Positions 1-7,336 of a stretch of DNA of 22,108 nucleotides are shown piece by piece. Within the stretch, counting starts at the first letter, position 1, and each line of letters opens with the position of its first letter. A program made the translations under genes and the position numbers. This DNA comes from CAZDOD01 sp964506935. Its GTDB lineage: Bacteria; Desulfobacterota; Zymogenia; Zymogenales; Zymogenaceae. The stretch covers positions 1-22,108 of the forward strand of contig CAZDOD010000027.1 of assembly GCA_964506935.1 (NCBI GenBank), read 5' to 3'. The notes below the pieces were generated by a model that worked only from the letters and a program-made list of their open reading frames with translations, searched no databases and was not told the DNA's origin.

Positions 1-436
1 TCGACAGGGGATAGTAGTAGTTGAATCTTCCCGTCACCCACTCGGTCATAGCCTCAACACCCACTCCCCACTGCTCGTGGTGGGAGCCCCATTCGGTCCG
101 CCTCCTGTCATAGAAGGTGTTGAGCCCGAGGATCAGCTTATCATCCAAGATGAGGTGCCGGTATCCCAAACCAAGGTTCATCTCAAAGCCATCCTTGTCG
201 TTGGGGGAAAATTTGGTGTTTGCAAAGAGGATATTCTTCTCACCCTGATACAGGGGCACCAAAAAATCAAACACAAAGATCGTACGGCTGTCTGTTCCCC
301 ACCGTACCCCCGGCCGGAAGTAGATAGTCCAGTCGGAGTCTTCTTCCTGTGAAGCCAGAGCCTGTCCCGAAAAGGGAGCGGCTATTAAAAGAAAAAGTAC
401 AAAACAAATTATCTTGTAAAATCGTGATGTGTTCAC
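1..436 (-). CDS. Inverse autotransporter beta-barrel protein, N-terminal part (runs off the window)
   Basis: The reading frame opens at a GTG (434-436) preceded six bases upstream by a clear GGAGG, and stays open for 145 codons to the window edge. Residues 1-28 form a signal peptide (basic start, long hydrophobic core, cleavage near ALA|SQ). What follows resembles the intimin/invasin-type inverse autotransporter beta-domain: alternating beta-strand segments such as FEMNLGLGYRHLI, then NTFYDRRR, an HHEQWGVGVEAM strand and FNYYYPLS, all hallmarks of that family. Such proteins insert a 12-strand barrel in the outer membrane and export a C-terminal passenger that acts in adhesion; here the passenger lies outside the window. 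An ordinary outer-membrane porin is a less likely alternative. The frame has no internal stop. Confidence 0.8.
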   Translation of the reverse strand, partial: MNTSRFYKIICFVLFLLIAAPFSGQALASQEEDSDWTIYFRPGVRWGTDSRTIFVFDFLVPLYQGEKNILFANTKFSPNDKDGFEMNLGLGYRHLILDDKLILGLNTFYDRRRTEWGSHHEQWGVGVEAMTEWVTGRFNYYYPLS

Positions 437-767
437 TTTATGCCTCCATTTCTTTAACTTAAATGAATACTCTTAATTCTCTAATTTGTAACTTATGTTA
501 AACCTTTATAGTCCTGATTTATTGATTTCAAAATAACAAATTACTTTATAAAGAAATATTTCCCCGCCAATACGCGGGGAAAAATCCTAAATATTCTGAT
601 TGAAAGTGGTTTAAAAGTCAAGAAAATAATTATAATTATCTAATATTTTAATGTCACAATCAATAGATTTGGTGAAAGAATTTCCCACCAAAGAACAAAA
701 AAAGGGGCTTACGAATATTTGTAAGTCCCGACATCGGTCTGATAACTGGGATAAGTTCCAATTAAGA
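437..767. other. Gene-free AT-rich spacer between the WG-repeat gene and the inverse autotransporter
   Basis: About 330 bases without a credible gene. It holds the hairpin at 559-582. On the minus strand a weak promoter-like pair (TTGAAA at 526-531 and TATAAA at 505-510, only 15 bases apart) could serve the inverse autotransporter. Open frames here are short and lack ribosome binding sites. Confidence 0.5.
559..582 (-). terminator. Hairpin, possible terminator of the WG-repeat gene
   Basis: Perfect 9-base inverted repeat TTTCCCCGC / GCGGGGAAA with a 6-base loop. On the minus strand it lies about 190 bases beyond the WG-repeat gene and is followed by the T-rich stretch ATATTTCTTT rather than a clean T run. 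It could instead end transcription in the other direction. Confidence 0.45.
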
Positions 768-1865
768 CTATCTCAGCGGATTTTCGATATAACCCCACTT
801 GTTATTTGTCTTTACTCCGGCCAATCCTTCAGAAAAAAATTCGGCCGCCGCAAATTGCGGCTCTATGATAAATTCCCCATCTTCATTGATAAAACCATAT
901 TCGCCGTCTTCCAGAACAGCCGCCAATCCCTCATTAAATGAGGCGGCGTTTTCAAATTGCGGTTCGATGACGAAATTTCCAGAAGTATCAATATATCCCC
1001 ACTTGCCATCGCTTTCTACAGCGGCAAGACCTTCGCTGAAGTACCAAGCGGAATCGAATCGGGGTTCTATCTTCATATCGCCCGTCTTATCAATAAATCC
1101 CCACAAACCTCCTACCTCTACCGCCGCATTACCTTCTGTAAAGACTTGGGCATAATCGAACATCGGCTCAACCAGCATATCCCCATCCCTTTTGATGAAT
1201 CCCCATTTTTCTTTGACCTTCACAGGAGCGAGCCCCTCATGAAACGGCAAGGCCAGATCATATCTAAAATCTATGATAATATCTCCATTTTTATCGACTA
1301 AGCCGACCTTATGCTCTCCAGTTTCATTCACGATGCTAACAAGACACAGCCCCTCGGAGAAATTTCCGCTCCCCCTGTAGATAGGTTCTATCACATAATT
1401 ACCCTTCGTGTCGATAAAGCCGCAAAGACCACCACTTTCAACTTGGGCGAGGCCCTCGCAAAAATCGAATGCGGCATCAAATGTGTGAGCCACGACAAAA
1501 TCTCCCAATTTATTAATATAGCCGAATTTCCCTTCGAGCATGACAGGGGCCAATCCCTCCCGGAAGACACCGGGCCCGGAATAAAGCTTGGAGCGGCGGT
1601 CAAACATCGTATCTATTACCATCCTACCTGTCTTGTCGATAAATCCCCATCTGCCGTCTTTTTATACCTGTGCCAATCCTTCTGAGAATCGAGTACACGA
1701 GTCGAATTGGGGCTCAACGATGAAATTTGGTTTTACGGGATATTCAATTTCAGGTGATTTATGAGGGCCTTCACTTATGGGCGGTTTGTGTGTTTCTTTA
1801 TCTGGCGAGCATCCCGAGATCAAGAAAAGCGACGCAACACATATCACATATATGTTATGTTTCAT
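768..1865 (-). pseudogene. WG-repeat lipoprotein gene interrupted by an in-frame TAA
   Basis: The gene starts at ATG 1865 behind a GAGGT site. The N-terminus is a lipoprotein signal: a hydrophobic segment ending LISGCS, so Cys19 would be lipidated. A Lys/Pro-rich linker (THKPPISEGPHKSPEIEYP) leads into WG (KWGFI-type) repeats. After 67 codons an in-frame TAA (1662-1664) interrupts the frame. The same frame then continues through KDGRWGFIDKTGR and eight further repeats to the stop at 768. Ignoring the TAA, the product would be about 365 residues with nine WG repeats (for example RWGFI, KFGYI, KWGFI, LWGFI, KWGYI). One AAA-to-TAA change would explain the lesion. A downstream ATG at 1622 could start a 284-residue repeat-only product without export signal, but I see no ribosome binding site for it. 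WG-repeat proteins are beta-rich and mostly uncharacterised; a surface or periplasmic binding role is inference. Sequencing error is possible. Confidence 0.8.
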
Positions 1866-1921
1866 TTTCTTTACCTCTACTATCTCTTTAGCGGAGTCTG
1901 ATCGCCAAGTGTCTCTTCAAG

Positions 1922-1953
1922 TATCTAATATCACAATTAGATAAACCGATCAA
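1922..1953 (-). promoter_or_regulatory. Promoter with overlapping palindrome ahead of the WG-repeat gene
   Basis: On the minus strand TTGATC (1948-1953) and TATTAG (1925-1930) are 17 bases apart, each matching four of six consensus bases. An 8-base inverted repeat, TATCTAAT / ATTAGATA with a 6-base spacer (1922-1943), covers the -10 box and spacer, a layout expected of a repressor operator. The regulator is unknown. Confidence 0.45.
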
Positions 1954-1958
1954 GAAAA

Positions 1959-2138
1959 ATGACTTTTGAGATTTTTGATACGTTATTGGAAGTTAAAGTC
2001 TTGACAGAGAAGTGGCGAAGGGAGTACAAAACTATTAGGCCACACAGTGCGCTTGGTTATAATCCCCCAGCTACTGAGCCCTTACTTCCCTGGTCTTTGG
2101 AAGCTCAGCATGTAACACATGCCTTTGGTCTAACTTAA
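1959..2138 (+). pseudogene. IS3-family transposase, C-terminal fragment
   Basis: A 59-codon frame ending in TAA encodes the last part of an IS3-family integrase-core transposase: EIFDTLLEVKVL, then EKWRREYKTIRPHSALGY and NPPATEP, a widely conserved tail of these enzymes. The catalytic DDE residues and the whole N-terminus are missing, because similarity begins only at about codon 4 and an in-frame stop lies just upstream. No ribosome binding site precedes the ATG at 1959, so it is a relic and not an expressed gene. Confidence 0.85.
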
Positions 2139-2167
2139 AGAGTGGCACTATTCTCGGGGGCAGGTCA
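1959..2167 (+). mobile_element. Right-end remnant of an IS3-family insertion sequence
   Basis: The transposase tail is followed 17 bases later by GGGGGCAGGTCA (2156-2167). Read inward from the element edge this is TGACCTGCCCCC, a plausible terminal inverted repeat starting with TG. The decayed copA-like frame on the other side ends exactly at 2168, so 2167/2168 is the insertion junction. The left end and most of the element are absent from the window, and the left breakpoint near 1960 abuts the WG-repeat gene's promoter. This suggests that a deletion started within the element. Confidence 0.75.
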
Positions 2168-2572
2168 AAGAGCAACACGCGCTGGGTCGTAGCCTACCGT
2201 CGCCCTGTTTGTCGCAAGGTTGACCGAAGCGTCAGAAACTCCCGCGATCGAACCTAACGCCTACTCTATCCTTCTGGCAAATGCAGCGCAAATCATACCC
2301 CCAAAGAAAGCGTCACCTTCGAAACCTCAGCAAGAGCTTTTTTTTTCTCCCCTTCTTCACCAATGACCCTGTATCCGAGTTTGGAGACCTGTTCTCTCAG
2401 TTCTTTGATATTTGTCTTTTCTGGATCAAAATCCACGAATGACTTTTCCGTCCCGAAGTTTACTTCGGCATTCTCAATGCCATCGAGTTCGTTAAGCCCG
2501 TCTTCAAGGCGCACCACACAGATAGCAATCCATGCCGGAGATGGAGAGCTTTATCTTATTTTTCGACTGCAT
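2168..2572 (-). pseudogene. copA: copA-type P1B ATPase 5' remnant (two HMA domains) cut by an IS end
   Basis: Read from ATG 2572, which overlaps the end of the preceding small chaperone gene by 17 bases, the frame gives KIKLSISGMDC. It then shifts inside the metal-binding CxxC loop (near 2518-2524; the four bases between TGC and TGT should be six) and continues as VVRLEDGLNELDGIENAEV to LGYRVIGEEG, a complete heavy-metal-associated fold. A second HMA domain begins SKVTLSLG-G-M. One G is missing from the run at 2298-2302, after which GMICAAFARRIE-stop-ALGSIAGVSD and on to VGYDPARVAL can be read. The stop is a TAG at 2261-2263, probably a former AAG, and the second cysteine of CAAC has become F. 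Similarity stops at 2168, next to the IS terminal repeat. The transmembrane and ATPase parts are gone. P1B ATPases with such N-termini export Cu(I), so this organism lost this copy. Confidence 0.8.
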
Positions 2573-2756
2573 AGCCTGCATCTTTTATCTTTTCTTCGAT
2601 CAAATCCATGTCAATCGGTGTCTTCTCTTCAAAGGTAGCTTCTCCTTTTTTGAGATTAACCCTGACATCTTCGATCCCATCTATGCTTTTTAATGCCCGT
2701 GTTACCGCCATCACACAGTGCTCACAGGACATACCTGAAATTTTTATTGTCTTCAT
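2556..2756 (-). CDS. copZ: Small HMA-domain metallochaperone (CopZ-like)
   Basis: A 66-residue protein that is essentially one heavy-metal-associated domain. The metal-binding loop GMSCEHC (Cys10 and Cys13) follows the first beta strand KTIKIS, and the fold ends with IKDAGYAVEK. Length and motif match CopZ-type chaperones, which carry Cu(I) in the cytoplasm and pass it to an HMA domain of the exporter. It starts at ATG 2756 behind GAGGTG. Its 3' end overlaps the start of the ruined copA-like gene, which shows the original chaperone-exporter pairing. It lies 86 bases after the BASS-type permease on the same strand and could share its transcript. Mercury or another soft metal cannot be excluded as ligand. 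Confidence 0.85.
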   Translation of the reverse strand: MKTIKISGMSCEHCVMAVTRALKSIDGIEDVRVNLKKGEATFEEKTPIDMDLIEEKIKDAGYAVEK

Positions 2757-2842
2757 GATTTAATCACCTCGTTTTATCTTTTCCTTATAAAGTAATCATC
2801 GTTTTTTGTTTTGTCATCTCTGGCAATTATTTTGAAATTATC

Positions 2843-3769
2843 TTAGGCCTTAAAATTCCCCCAGCCTCTCTTTTTCAAAAACGAAAGCCATATAAAATAG
2901 ACGATCAGAAAGACCGTTAGCACTGCCGAGGGAAGCGCCTCAATATTTCCCAAGAGCGTCAACGTCAACCCCGCCGAGAGTCCATAGTTTTTCATGGTGC
3001 CAAGGAGAACCAGGCTTGTCGTTTTTTTCTGTGGCACCTTAGAGATTTTGGAAACCAAGAAGATTGCAGCACCGAGGGCGAACGTTGTCGCAAAGCCTAT
3101 CGATGCCGCCGGAAGAAGCGACAGGGGTTCGCTCATGATGATTTTTTTATTTACTCCCACCATGGTGTAAAAAACCACAAAAAACGACCAGTTGGTAAGC
3201 ACCCCCTTTATCGGTTCTATTTTTTTATCGGCGCCGACCCTTATCAATATCCGTGAGAGTAAAAGAGGAATAGCAATCAGCTCGATGATGACAATCAAAA
3301 TCTTATAGGGGTCTATGATGCTTGCGCCCAGAAACACCAGAACTATCAGCGGCATTATAATAAGGGCGCTCAAAAATCCACCGACGACGCTCAAAAGGGA
3401 AAAAGATTCTTCCCCATCTAAAAAACCGGTAAAAGGGATGACCGCAATGGCTGGCGGGACAGAAGCCGCAATGATAAATCCAACGAGAAGCGATTGGTTT
3501 GAAATCAAAAGGTGCGAGAGCAAGATAATAGATGCCCCGAGGACGCCATAGGTCATAAGGACTCCAAAAAACATCGAGCCGATGATCTTTTTTGGAGAAC
3601 GGAAGATAGAAGAAGGAATCCCTATGGTCGAGAGCGTCATGACAACTGCCAGCGCGGGAATGATAACAGCTTTCGTATATTCAGCCCCCCCACTTAACAC
3701 CAAGCCGAGGACAAAAGCAAAAAGGAAAATGAAATCCCTGTTTTTTAAAAGACGACTTAATTTGTCCAT
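2843..3769 (-). CDS. BASS/SBF-family (bile acid:sodium symporter-like) permease
   Basis: The 308-residue product is almost entirely hydrophobic, with about nine or ten membrane segments separated by short charged loops. It lacks a cleavable signal. Recognisable features are the central SVPPAIAVIPFTG segment and the near-C-terminal TMKNYGLSAGLTLTLLG, placed like the second crossed-helix motif of the bile acid:Na+ symporter/ACR3 superfamily. These carriers move organic anions, pantoate or metalloid oxyanions by sodium coupling; the substrate here cannot be read from sequence. Start ATG 3769 has only a weak GGA upstream. The 280 bases between this gene and the preceding minus-strand gene hold a perfect TTGACA without a good -10 partner, so regulation is unclear. 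The downstream CopZ-like gene makes a metal-related role conceivable but unproven. Confidence 0.7.
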   Translation of the reverse strand: MDKLSRLLKNRDFIFLFAFVLGLVLSGGAEYTKAVIIPALAVVMTLSTIGIPSSIFRSPKKIIGSMFFGVLMTYGVLGASIILLSHLLISNQSLLVGFIIAASVPPAIAVIPFTGFLDGEESFSLLSVVGGFLSALIIMPLIVLVFLGASIIDPYKILIVIIELIAIPLLLSRILIRVGADKKIEPIKGVLTNWSFFVVFYTMVGVNKKIIMSEPLSLLPAASIGFATTFALGAAIFLVSKISKVPQKKTTSLVLLGTMKNYGLSAGLTLTLLGNIEALPSAVLTVFLIVYFIWLSFLKKRGWGNFKA

Positions 3770-4049
3770 GTTTTTTCCAAAATTAATCCAGATTGCAACC
3801 CAAGTTTCTCTCCAGTGTGATATGATTCTTTATCGACAACCTGAGGTCCCCGTATAAAATTGTCATAGGCGCGTAAATAGGTGTCAAAGGGCTCGCCCTG
3901 ATATTCTCTTATCTACTCGCCTCTGGCGCATTTAAAAGTCAGAGTCATAAAGTCAACTATAATATATAAGTGGAGGATTTTTGTTTTAAATCTATTTTTT
4001 CTCATTTTTTTACATCTCAATTTCAGTAGTGTTTTACACTTTTTATGTT

Positions 4050-6107
4050 TTATATTTTTAGCGCCTCGATTAAGGACTCGGCGGAAAACAACGGCGCCTT
4101 GCAGAGAAAGTCCTCGCATAGGTACGCCCTTGTCTCCCCTTTCATCTCAAGTTCTCTTAGATGAGGCGCAAGATAGTTTTTTTGCTCGTCTGTAACCTTA
4201 TCGTGGAAAAAAATCACCGTTTTATGGGGGTCGAAAACGCCTCGAAGTGCCGCCAACATCTTGGTCGCCGTTTTGGATTGCTTTGCACCCACTATTACTA
4301 TCTCTCGAATTTGCCCAATATAAAAGTCTATTGCCTGAAGAAGCGCCGTATATGAGACAGGCTGTTTTTTGAGTTCAACCAAAATATAGGAAAAGACCTT
4401 TTTAACGACTTCTTCATATCTACCATCCCCCGTAAGGTGAAAAAGACGGATGAGATTTTGGGCAGCAACCGCATTGCCGGAGGGGGCGGCGCCATCGAAA
4501 AAATCTTTTTTCCTGAATGGAAGATCGTCCGTTTTTTCCTCGGCAAAGAAAAACCCTCCATTATCCCTGTCAAAAAAGAGCTCGATCATCAAATCAGAGA
4601 GATTAATCGCCTTTTTTAAAAAGGCATAGTCGAACGTGGCCTCAAAGAGCTCTAAAAGACCCCAGACAAAAAACGCATAGTCCTCTAAAAAAGCAGGGTG
4701 AGCCGCCTCGCCGTCCCGATATCTCCTGATGAGCCTTCCTCTTTTATCAACCAGTTTCTTTAGAATAAAGTTTGCTGCTCTCATACCTACTTTAAGATAC
4801 GATTCGTCGCCCAGTATTTGATACCCCTTTGCAAGGGCCGCAATCATCAATCCATTTTGGGCGGTCAAAATCTTATCGTCTTTCATTGGTCTTTCTCTGA
4901 GCTCCCGAATACCAAGGAGCTTCTTTCTGCTTTCTTCCAAGAAATCACTAAGCCCCTCTGCCGACATCCCTTCTTCTTCGGCAAATTCCTCTATAGACAA
5001 TGGCAAATGGACAACGTTCAAACCGACTTCGAAATTTCCCACAGGATCGATTCCAAAAAAACGGCAGAACAATGCGCCCTCTTTTTCGCCTAGATGCCTT
5101 ATAATTTCGTCATATTCCCAGAGATAAAAAAGCCCTTCTTTGCCTTCGCTGTCCGCATCTTCTGCGGTAAAAAACGCCTCTTCATTGGACCTCAAATCCC
5201 TCAATACATAGGCGAAAATCTCCTCGACGGTTTTTTTAAACCGATTTTCTCCCGTGACCTGAAAGGCTTCCAGATATGCGAGAGCCAGAAGCGCCTGGTC
5301 ATAAAGCATTTTTTCAAAGTGGGGGATGAGCCATTTTTTGTCCACACAATAGCGGTGAAATCCAAAACCGATCTGATCAAAGATTCCACCGTTTCTCATC
5401 CTATCGAGCGTAGAAATTGCCATCGAAAGGGATTCTCTTTCTTTGGTTCTTTTGTAATACCTGAAGAGAAATGTCAGTTGGTGTGGAGTGGGAAATTTAG
5501 GGGCACTTCCAAATCCACCCCACGTACTATCGTAATTGTTCAGTAAAATCTCGTAGGCGCTATCAAACAAGCCCGAATCTATCTCAAAAGATTTTTGTTC
5601 TTTCGGATGCTCCTGAGCCAAAAAATCGAAAATGCCCTTAGCAGATTCGTTTATTTTTTCACGATCTTCCTGCCAAAGTTCAGCAATCTTAAGGAGGATA
5701 TCCATAAATCCCATCATGTCTGCAAGGCTTCTCTTTGGGAAGTATGAACCAGCAAAGAATGGCACTTTATCAGGCGTCATGAATATTGAGAGAGGCCAGC
5801 CGCCCCTACCGGTCATTGCCTGACATGCGATCATGTAGATATTATCTACATCGGGCCGTTCCTCCCTATCAACCTTTATCGATATAAAATGTTCGTTGAG
5901 GATTCTGGCAACTTCGCCATCCTCAAAGGACTCGTGCGCCATAACATGACACCAATGGCAGGTGGAATAGCCAACGGAAAGAAAGATAGGTTTATTTTCA
6001 TCCCTCGCTTTTTGGAATGCGTCTTTTCCCCATGGATACCAGTCAACGGGATTGGTTGCATGCTGGAGAAGATAGGGGCTCTTTTCCTGATTAAGCCTAT
6101 TTTCCAA
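4050..6107 (-). CDS. YyaL/SPATA20-family thioredoxin-domain protein (DUF255)
   Basis: The 685-residue product has the usual length of the YyaL/SPATA20 family. Residues 1-160 form the thioredoxin-like DUF255 domain: the opening NRLNQEKSPYLLQHATNPVDW, the redox-type motif C50-H-W-C53-H, then VDREERPDVDNIYM and GRGGWPLSIFMTPD. The remaining ~500 residues are an alpha/alpha-barrel related to six-hairpin glycosidases and N-acylglucosamine epimerases, with HFEKMLYDQALL and FFTAEDADSEGKEG as conserved markers. The biochemical activity of this family is not established. The start is a TTG at 6107, chosen because GAGGA sits eight bases upstream and the family's conserved N-terminus begins right after it. 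No signal peptide, so cytoplasmic. It is transcribed alone; a 14-base AT hairpin lies just upstream. Confidence 0.9.
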   Translation of the reverse strand: MENRLNQEKSPYLLQHATNPVDWYPWGKDAFQKARDENKPIFLSVGYSTCHWCHVMAHESFEDGEVARILNEHFISIKVDREERPDVDNIYMIACQAMTGRGGWPLSIFMTPDKVPFFAGSYFPKRSLADMMGFMDILLKIAELWQEDREKINESAKGIFDFLAQEHPKEQKSFEIDSGLFDSAYEILLNNYDSTWGGFGSAPKFPTPHQLTFLFRYYKRTKERESLSMAISTLDRMRNGGIFDQIGFGFHRYCVDKKWLIPHFEKMLYDQALLALAYLEAFQVTGENRFKKTVEEIFAYVLRDLRSNEEAFFTAEDADSEGKEGLFYLWEYDEIIRHLGEKEGALFCRFFGIDPVGNFEVGLNVVHLPLSIEEFAEEEGMSAEGLSDFLEESRKKLLGIRELRERPMKDDKILTAQNGLMIAALAKGYQILGDESYLKVGMRAANFILKKLVDKRGRLIRRYRDGEAAHPAFLEDYAFFVWGLLELFEATFDYAFLKKAINLSDLMIELFFDRDNGGFFFAEEKTDDLPFRKKDFFDGAAPSGNAVAAQNLIRLFHLTGDGRYEEVVKKVFSYILVELKKQPVSYTALLQAIDFYIGQIREIVIVGAKQSKTATKMLAALRGVFDPHKTVIFFHDKVTDEQKNYLAPHLRELEMKGETRAYLCEDFLCKAPLFSAESLIEALKI

Positions 6108-6122
6108 AACTAAAATCCTCTA

Positions 6123-6155
6123 ATAATATAATAATAATTACTATTATTATATTAT
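6123..6155. repeat. Perfect AT-only inverted repeat upstream of the DUF255 gene
   Basis: Arms ATAATATAATAATA (6123-6136) and its exact complement (6142-6155) flank a 5-base loop. The hairpin is 16 bases upstream of the TTG start's nearest base, ahead of the ribosome binding site. It contains no G or C in the stem, so as RNA it would be weak; as DNA it could ease melting at a promoter. Confidence 0.75.
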
Positions 6156-6375
6156 CACATAAAGCTTACTTTTGCAAAAATAACCAGATAAGTTATGGGA
6201 TATAGTGATGTTTTGCTTGACCGCTTTATAACTGTGGAATCTGAAATCACAACAGGAATGCAGGCAGAAGAGAGATAGCAATCAAAATAATCATAGCTTT
6301 AAAGAGTTAATCATACTTAAGAGAAAATAAAAGATTGGACCTTCTATAATGTCTTGTATATTTTCATTCTAATAA
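6156..6375. other. Gene-free spacer between the DUF255 gene and the tRNA terminator
   Basis: AT-rich sequence with no ORF carrying a ribosome binding site and no structured RNA that I recognise. It contains GAAATCACAAC at 6243-6253, an 11-mer that recurs at 6655-6665 on the other side of the tRNA gene. Confidence 0.4.
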
Positions 6376-6415
6376 AAAAACAGCCACCTATTTACTAAAT
6401 AAAGTGGCTGTTTTT
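6376..6415 (-). terminator. Rho-independent terminator of the initiator tRNA gene
   Basis: Twelve-base stem AAAAACAGCCAC / GTGGCTGTTTTT with a loop that can form a second small TATTTA/TAAATA stem. On the minus strand the stem is followed by a run of seven T, 12 bases after the tRNA's CCA end. Confidence 0.9.
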
Positions 6416-6426
6416 ATTGAGGTTCT

Positions 6427-6503
<77 letters not shown>

Positions 6504-6513
6504 ATCAAAGGTT

Positions 6514-6542
6514 ATTTTAACAAAATCAGAATCGTATGTCAA
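6514..6542 (-). promoter_or_regulatory. Sigma-70-type promoter of the initiator tRNA
   Basis: On the minus strand a perfect TTGACA (6537-6542), a 17-base spacer and TAAAAT (6514-6519) lie directly before the tRNA. The -10 box ends 10 bases from the mature 5' end, which leaves a leader of only a few bases. This is the strongest promoter match in the window. Confidence 0.9.
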
Positions 6543-6831
6543 GTGGAAAACAAAATAAAGATGGTATCACTACTTTATACTTGATAGATGAGTGAAACAA
6601 GATGGATAGATTGATGGTCTAATGGTCATGACTTTATGTAACAACCCGCGCAGAGAAATCACAACGGGGAAACAGGCCGTGATCGATTCATCGAAAAGAA
6701 AAGGTGTTTATAAATCAAAGCCTAAGATAGTAATTTTCCCTTGAAAATATTTTATGGATTCCTAAAAAATTGATACTAATACACAAAAGGAAAAAGATTA
6801 TATTCAATCCATTTTTTATATAGTTTTTTTC
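6543..6831. other. Gene-free spacer between two divergent promoters
   Basis: AT-rich stretch between the tRNA promoter (minus) and the promoter of the cysteine-rich protein (plus). No ORF with a ribosome binding site is visible. It carries the second copy of GAAATCACAAC (6655-6665). Confidence 0.5.
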
Positions 6832-6860
6832 TTGACTTATTTTCAAATTTAATATAGAAT
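6832..6860 (+). promoter_or_regulatory. Promoter of the cysteine-rich PxxKW protein gene
   Basis: TTGACT (6832-6837), a 17-base spacer and TAGAAT (6855-6860), each one mismatch from consensus. It predicts a transcript start near 6867 and an untranslated leader of about 100 bases. Confidence 0.75.
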
Positions 6861-6888
6861 GAAAAATTAGTGTTTTTTTCTTTTTTAG

Positions 6889-6904
6889 GAGGGGGATTCC
6901 CCTC
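6889..6904 (+). promoter_or_regulatory. GC hairpin in the leader of the cysteine-rich protein gene
   Basis: GAGGGG-GATT-CCCCTC lies mid-leader after a U-rich stretch, 64 bases before the start codon. The GAGGGG arm looks like a decoy ribosome binding site; the real one (AAGGAGG) follows at about 6952. The role is unknown. Confidence 0.4.
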
Positions 6905-6968
6905 TATTTTCGGTTAACCTTTTTAGTTATAAATAGATAAACCAAATCCCACAAGGAGGAACCTGACA

Positions 6969-7265
6969 ATGGACTGTCAAACCGTAAAGGCCGGAACCGA
7001 CTGCATATTCATGACGAAAGATGGATGCAGCTTCAACGGAGGGAAGTGCCATCCGATAATTGAGGCGTGCGAAGGTTGCGCCAAGATAATGGAATTGCCT
7101 TCGGGAAAATATTGCTCCGCCTCCCCGGATCCCCAAGTGAAGTGGATCAGGGGATTTTGCAATCTGGCAACCCATATCAAAAACGGAGTTAAGATCGAGG
7201 TCGAAAAGATCAATCCCCTCAAGGCCTCAAAGAGGGCGGCAAAAAGGGCGGGTGTGTCCGCGTAA
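6969..7265 (+). CDS. PxxKW-family cysteine-rich protein
   Basis: A 98-residue protein with eight cysteines (3, 12, 20, 27, 34, 37, 49, 64), including a CxxC (CEGC), and the family signature P55-Q-V-K58-W59 followed by GFCNLATH. The C-terminal 30 residues are lysine-rich (KASKRAAKRAG). Small PxxKW cysteine-rich proteins recur in Desulfobacterota genomes; the cysteine spacing suggests bound iron-sulfur or zinc, but no function is known to me. Translation starts at ATG 6969 with a strong AAGGAGG. With its own promoter, a ~100-base leader and a strong terminator it is a single-gene unit, probably well expressed. There is no signal peptide. Confidence 0.85.
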   Translation: MDCQTVKAGTDCIFMTKDGCSFNGGKCHPIIEACEGCAKIMELPSGKYCSASPDPQVKWIRGFCNLATHIKNGVKIEVEKINPLKASKRAAKRAGVSA

Positions 7266-7301
7266 TAAAGGCTTTAAAACACACACTTTGCCTAAAGTCT
7301 C

Positions 7302-7336
7302 AAAAAAGGTCGGCTCAAAAAAGTCCGGCCTTTTTT
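7302..7336. terminator. Bidirectional terminator between convergent genes
   Basis: AAAAAAGGTCGG pairs with CCGGCCTTTTTT (one G-U pair) around an 11-base loop, giving a T run on either strand. It ends the cysteine-rich gene on the plus strand and overlaps the stop codon of the DUF1648 gene on the minus strand, so both transcripts can use it. Confidence 0.9.

Noticed and set aside
651..1685. Several plus-strand frames of 96-124 codons over the WG-repeat gene
   Set aside because: They are antisense to a repeat gene whose codon pattern repeats every unit, which opens long shadow frames. None has a ribosome binding site.
3913..4119. Minus-strand 68-codon frame downstream of the DUF255 gene
   Set aside because: It begins inside the DUF255 gene in another frame, is dominated by Lys/Arg codons of AT-rich spacer and has no ribosome binding site.
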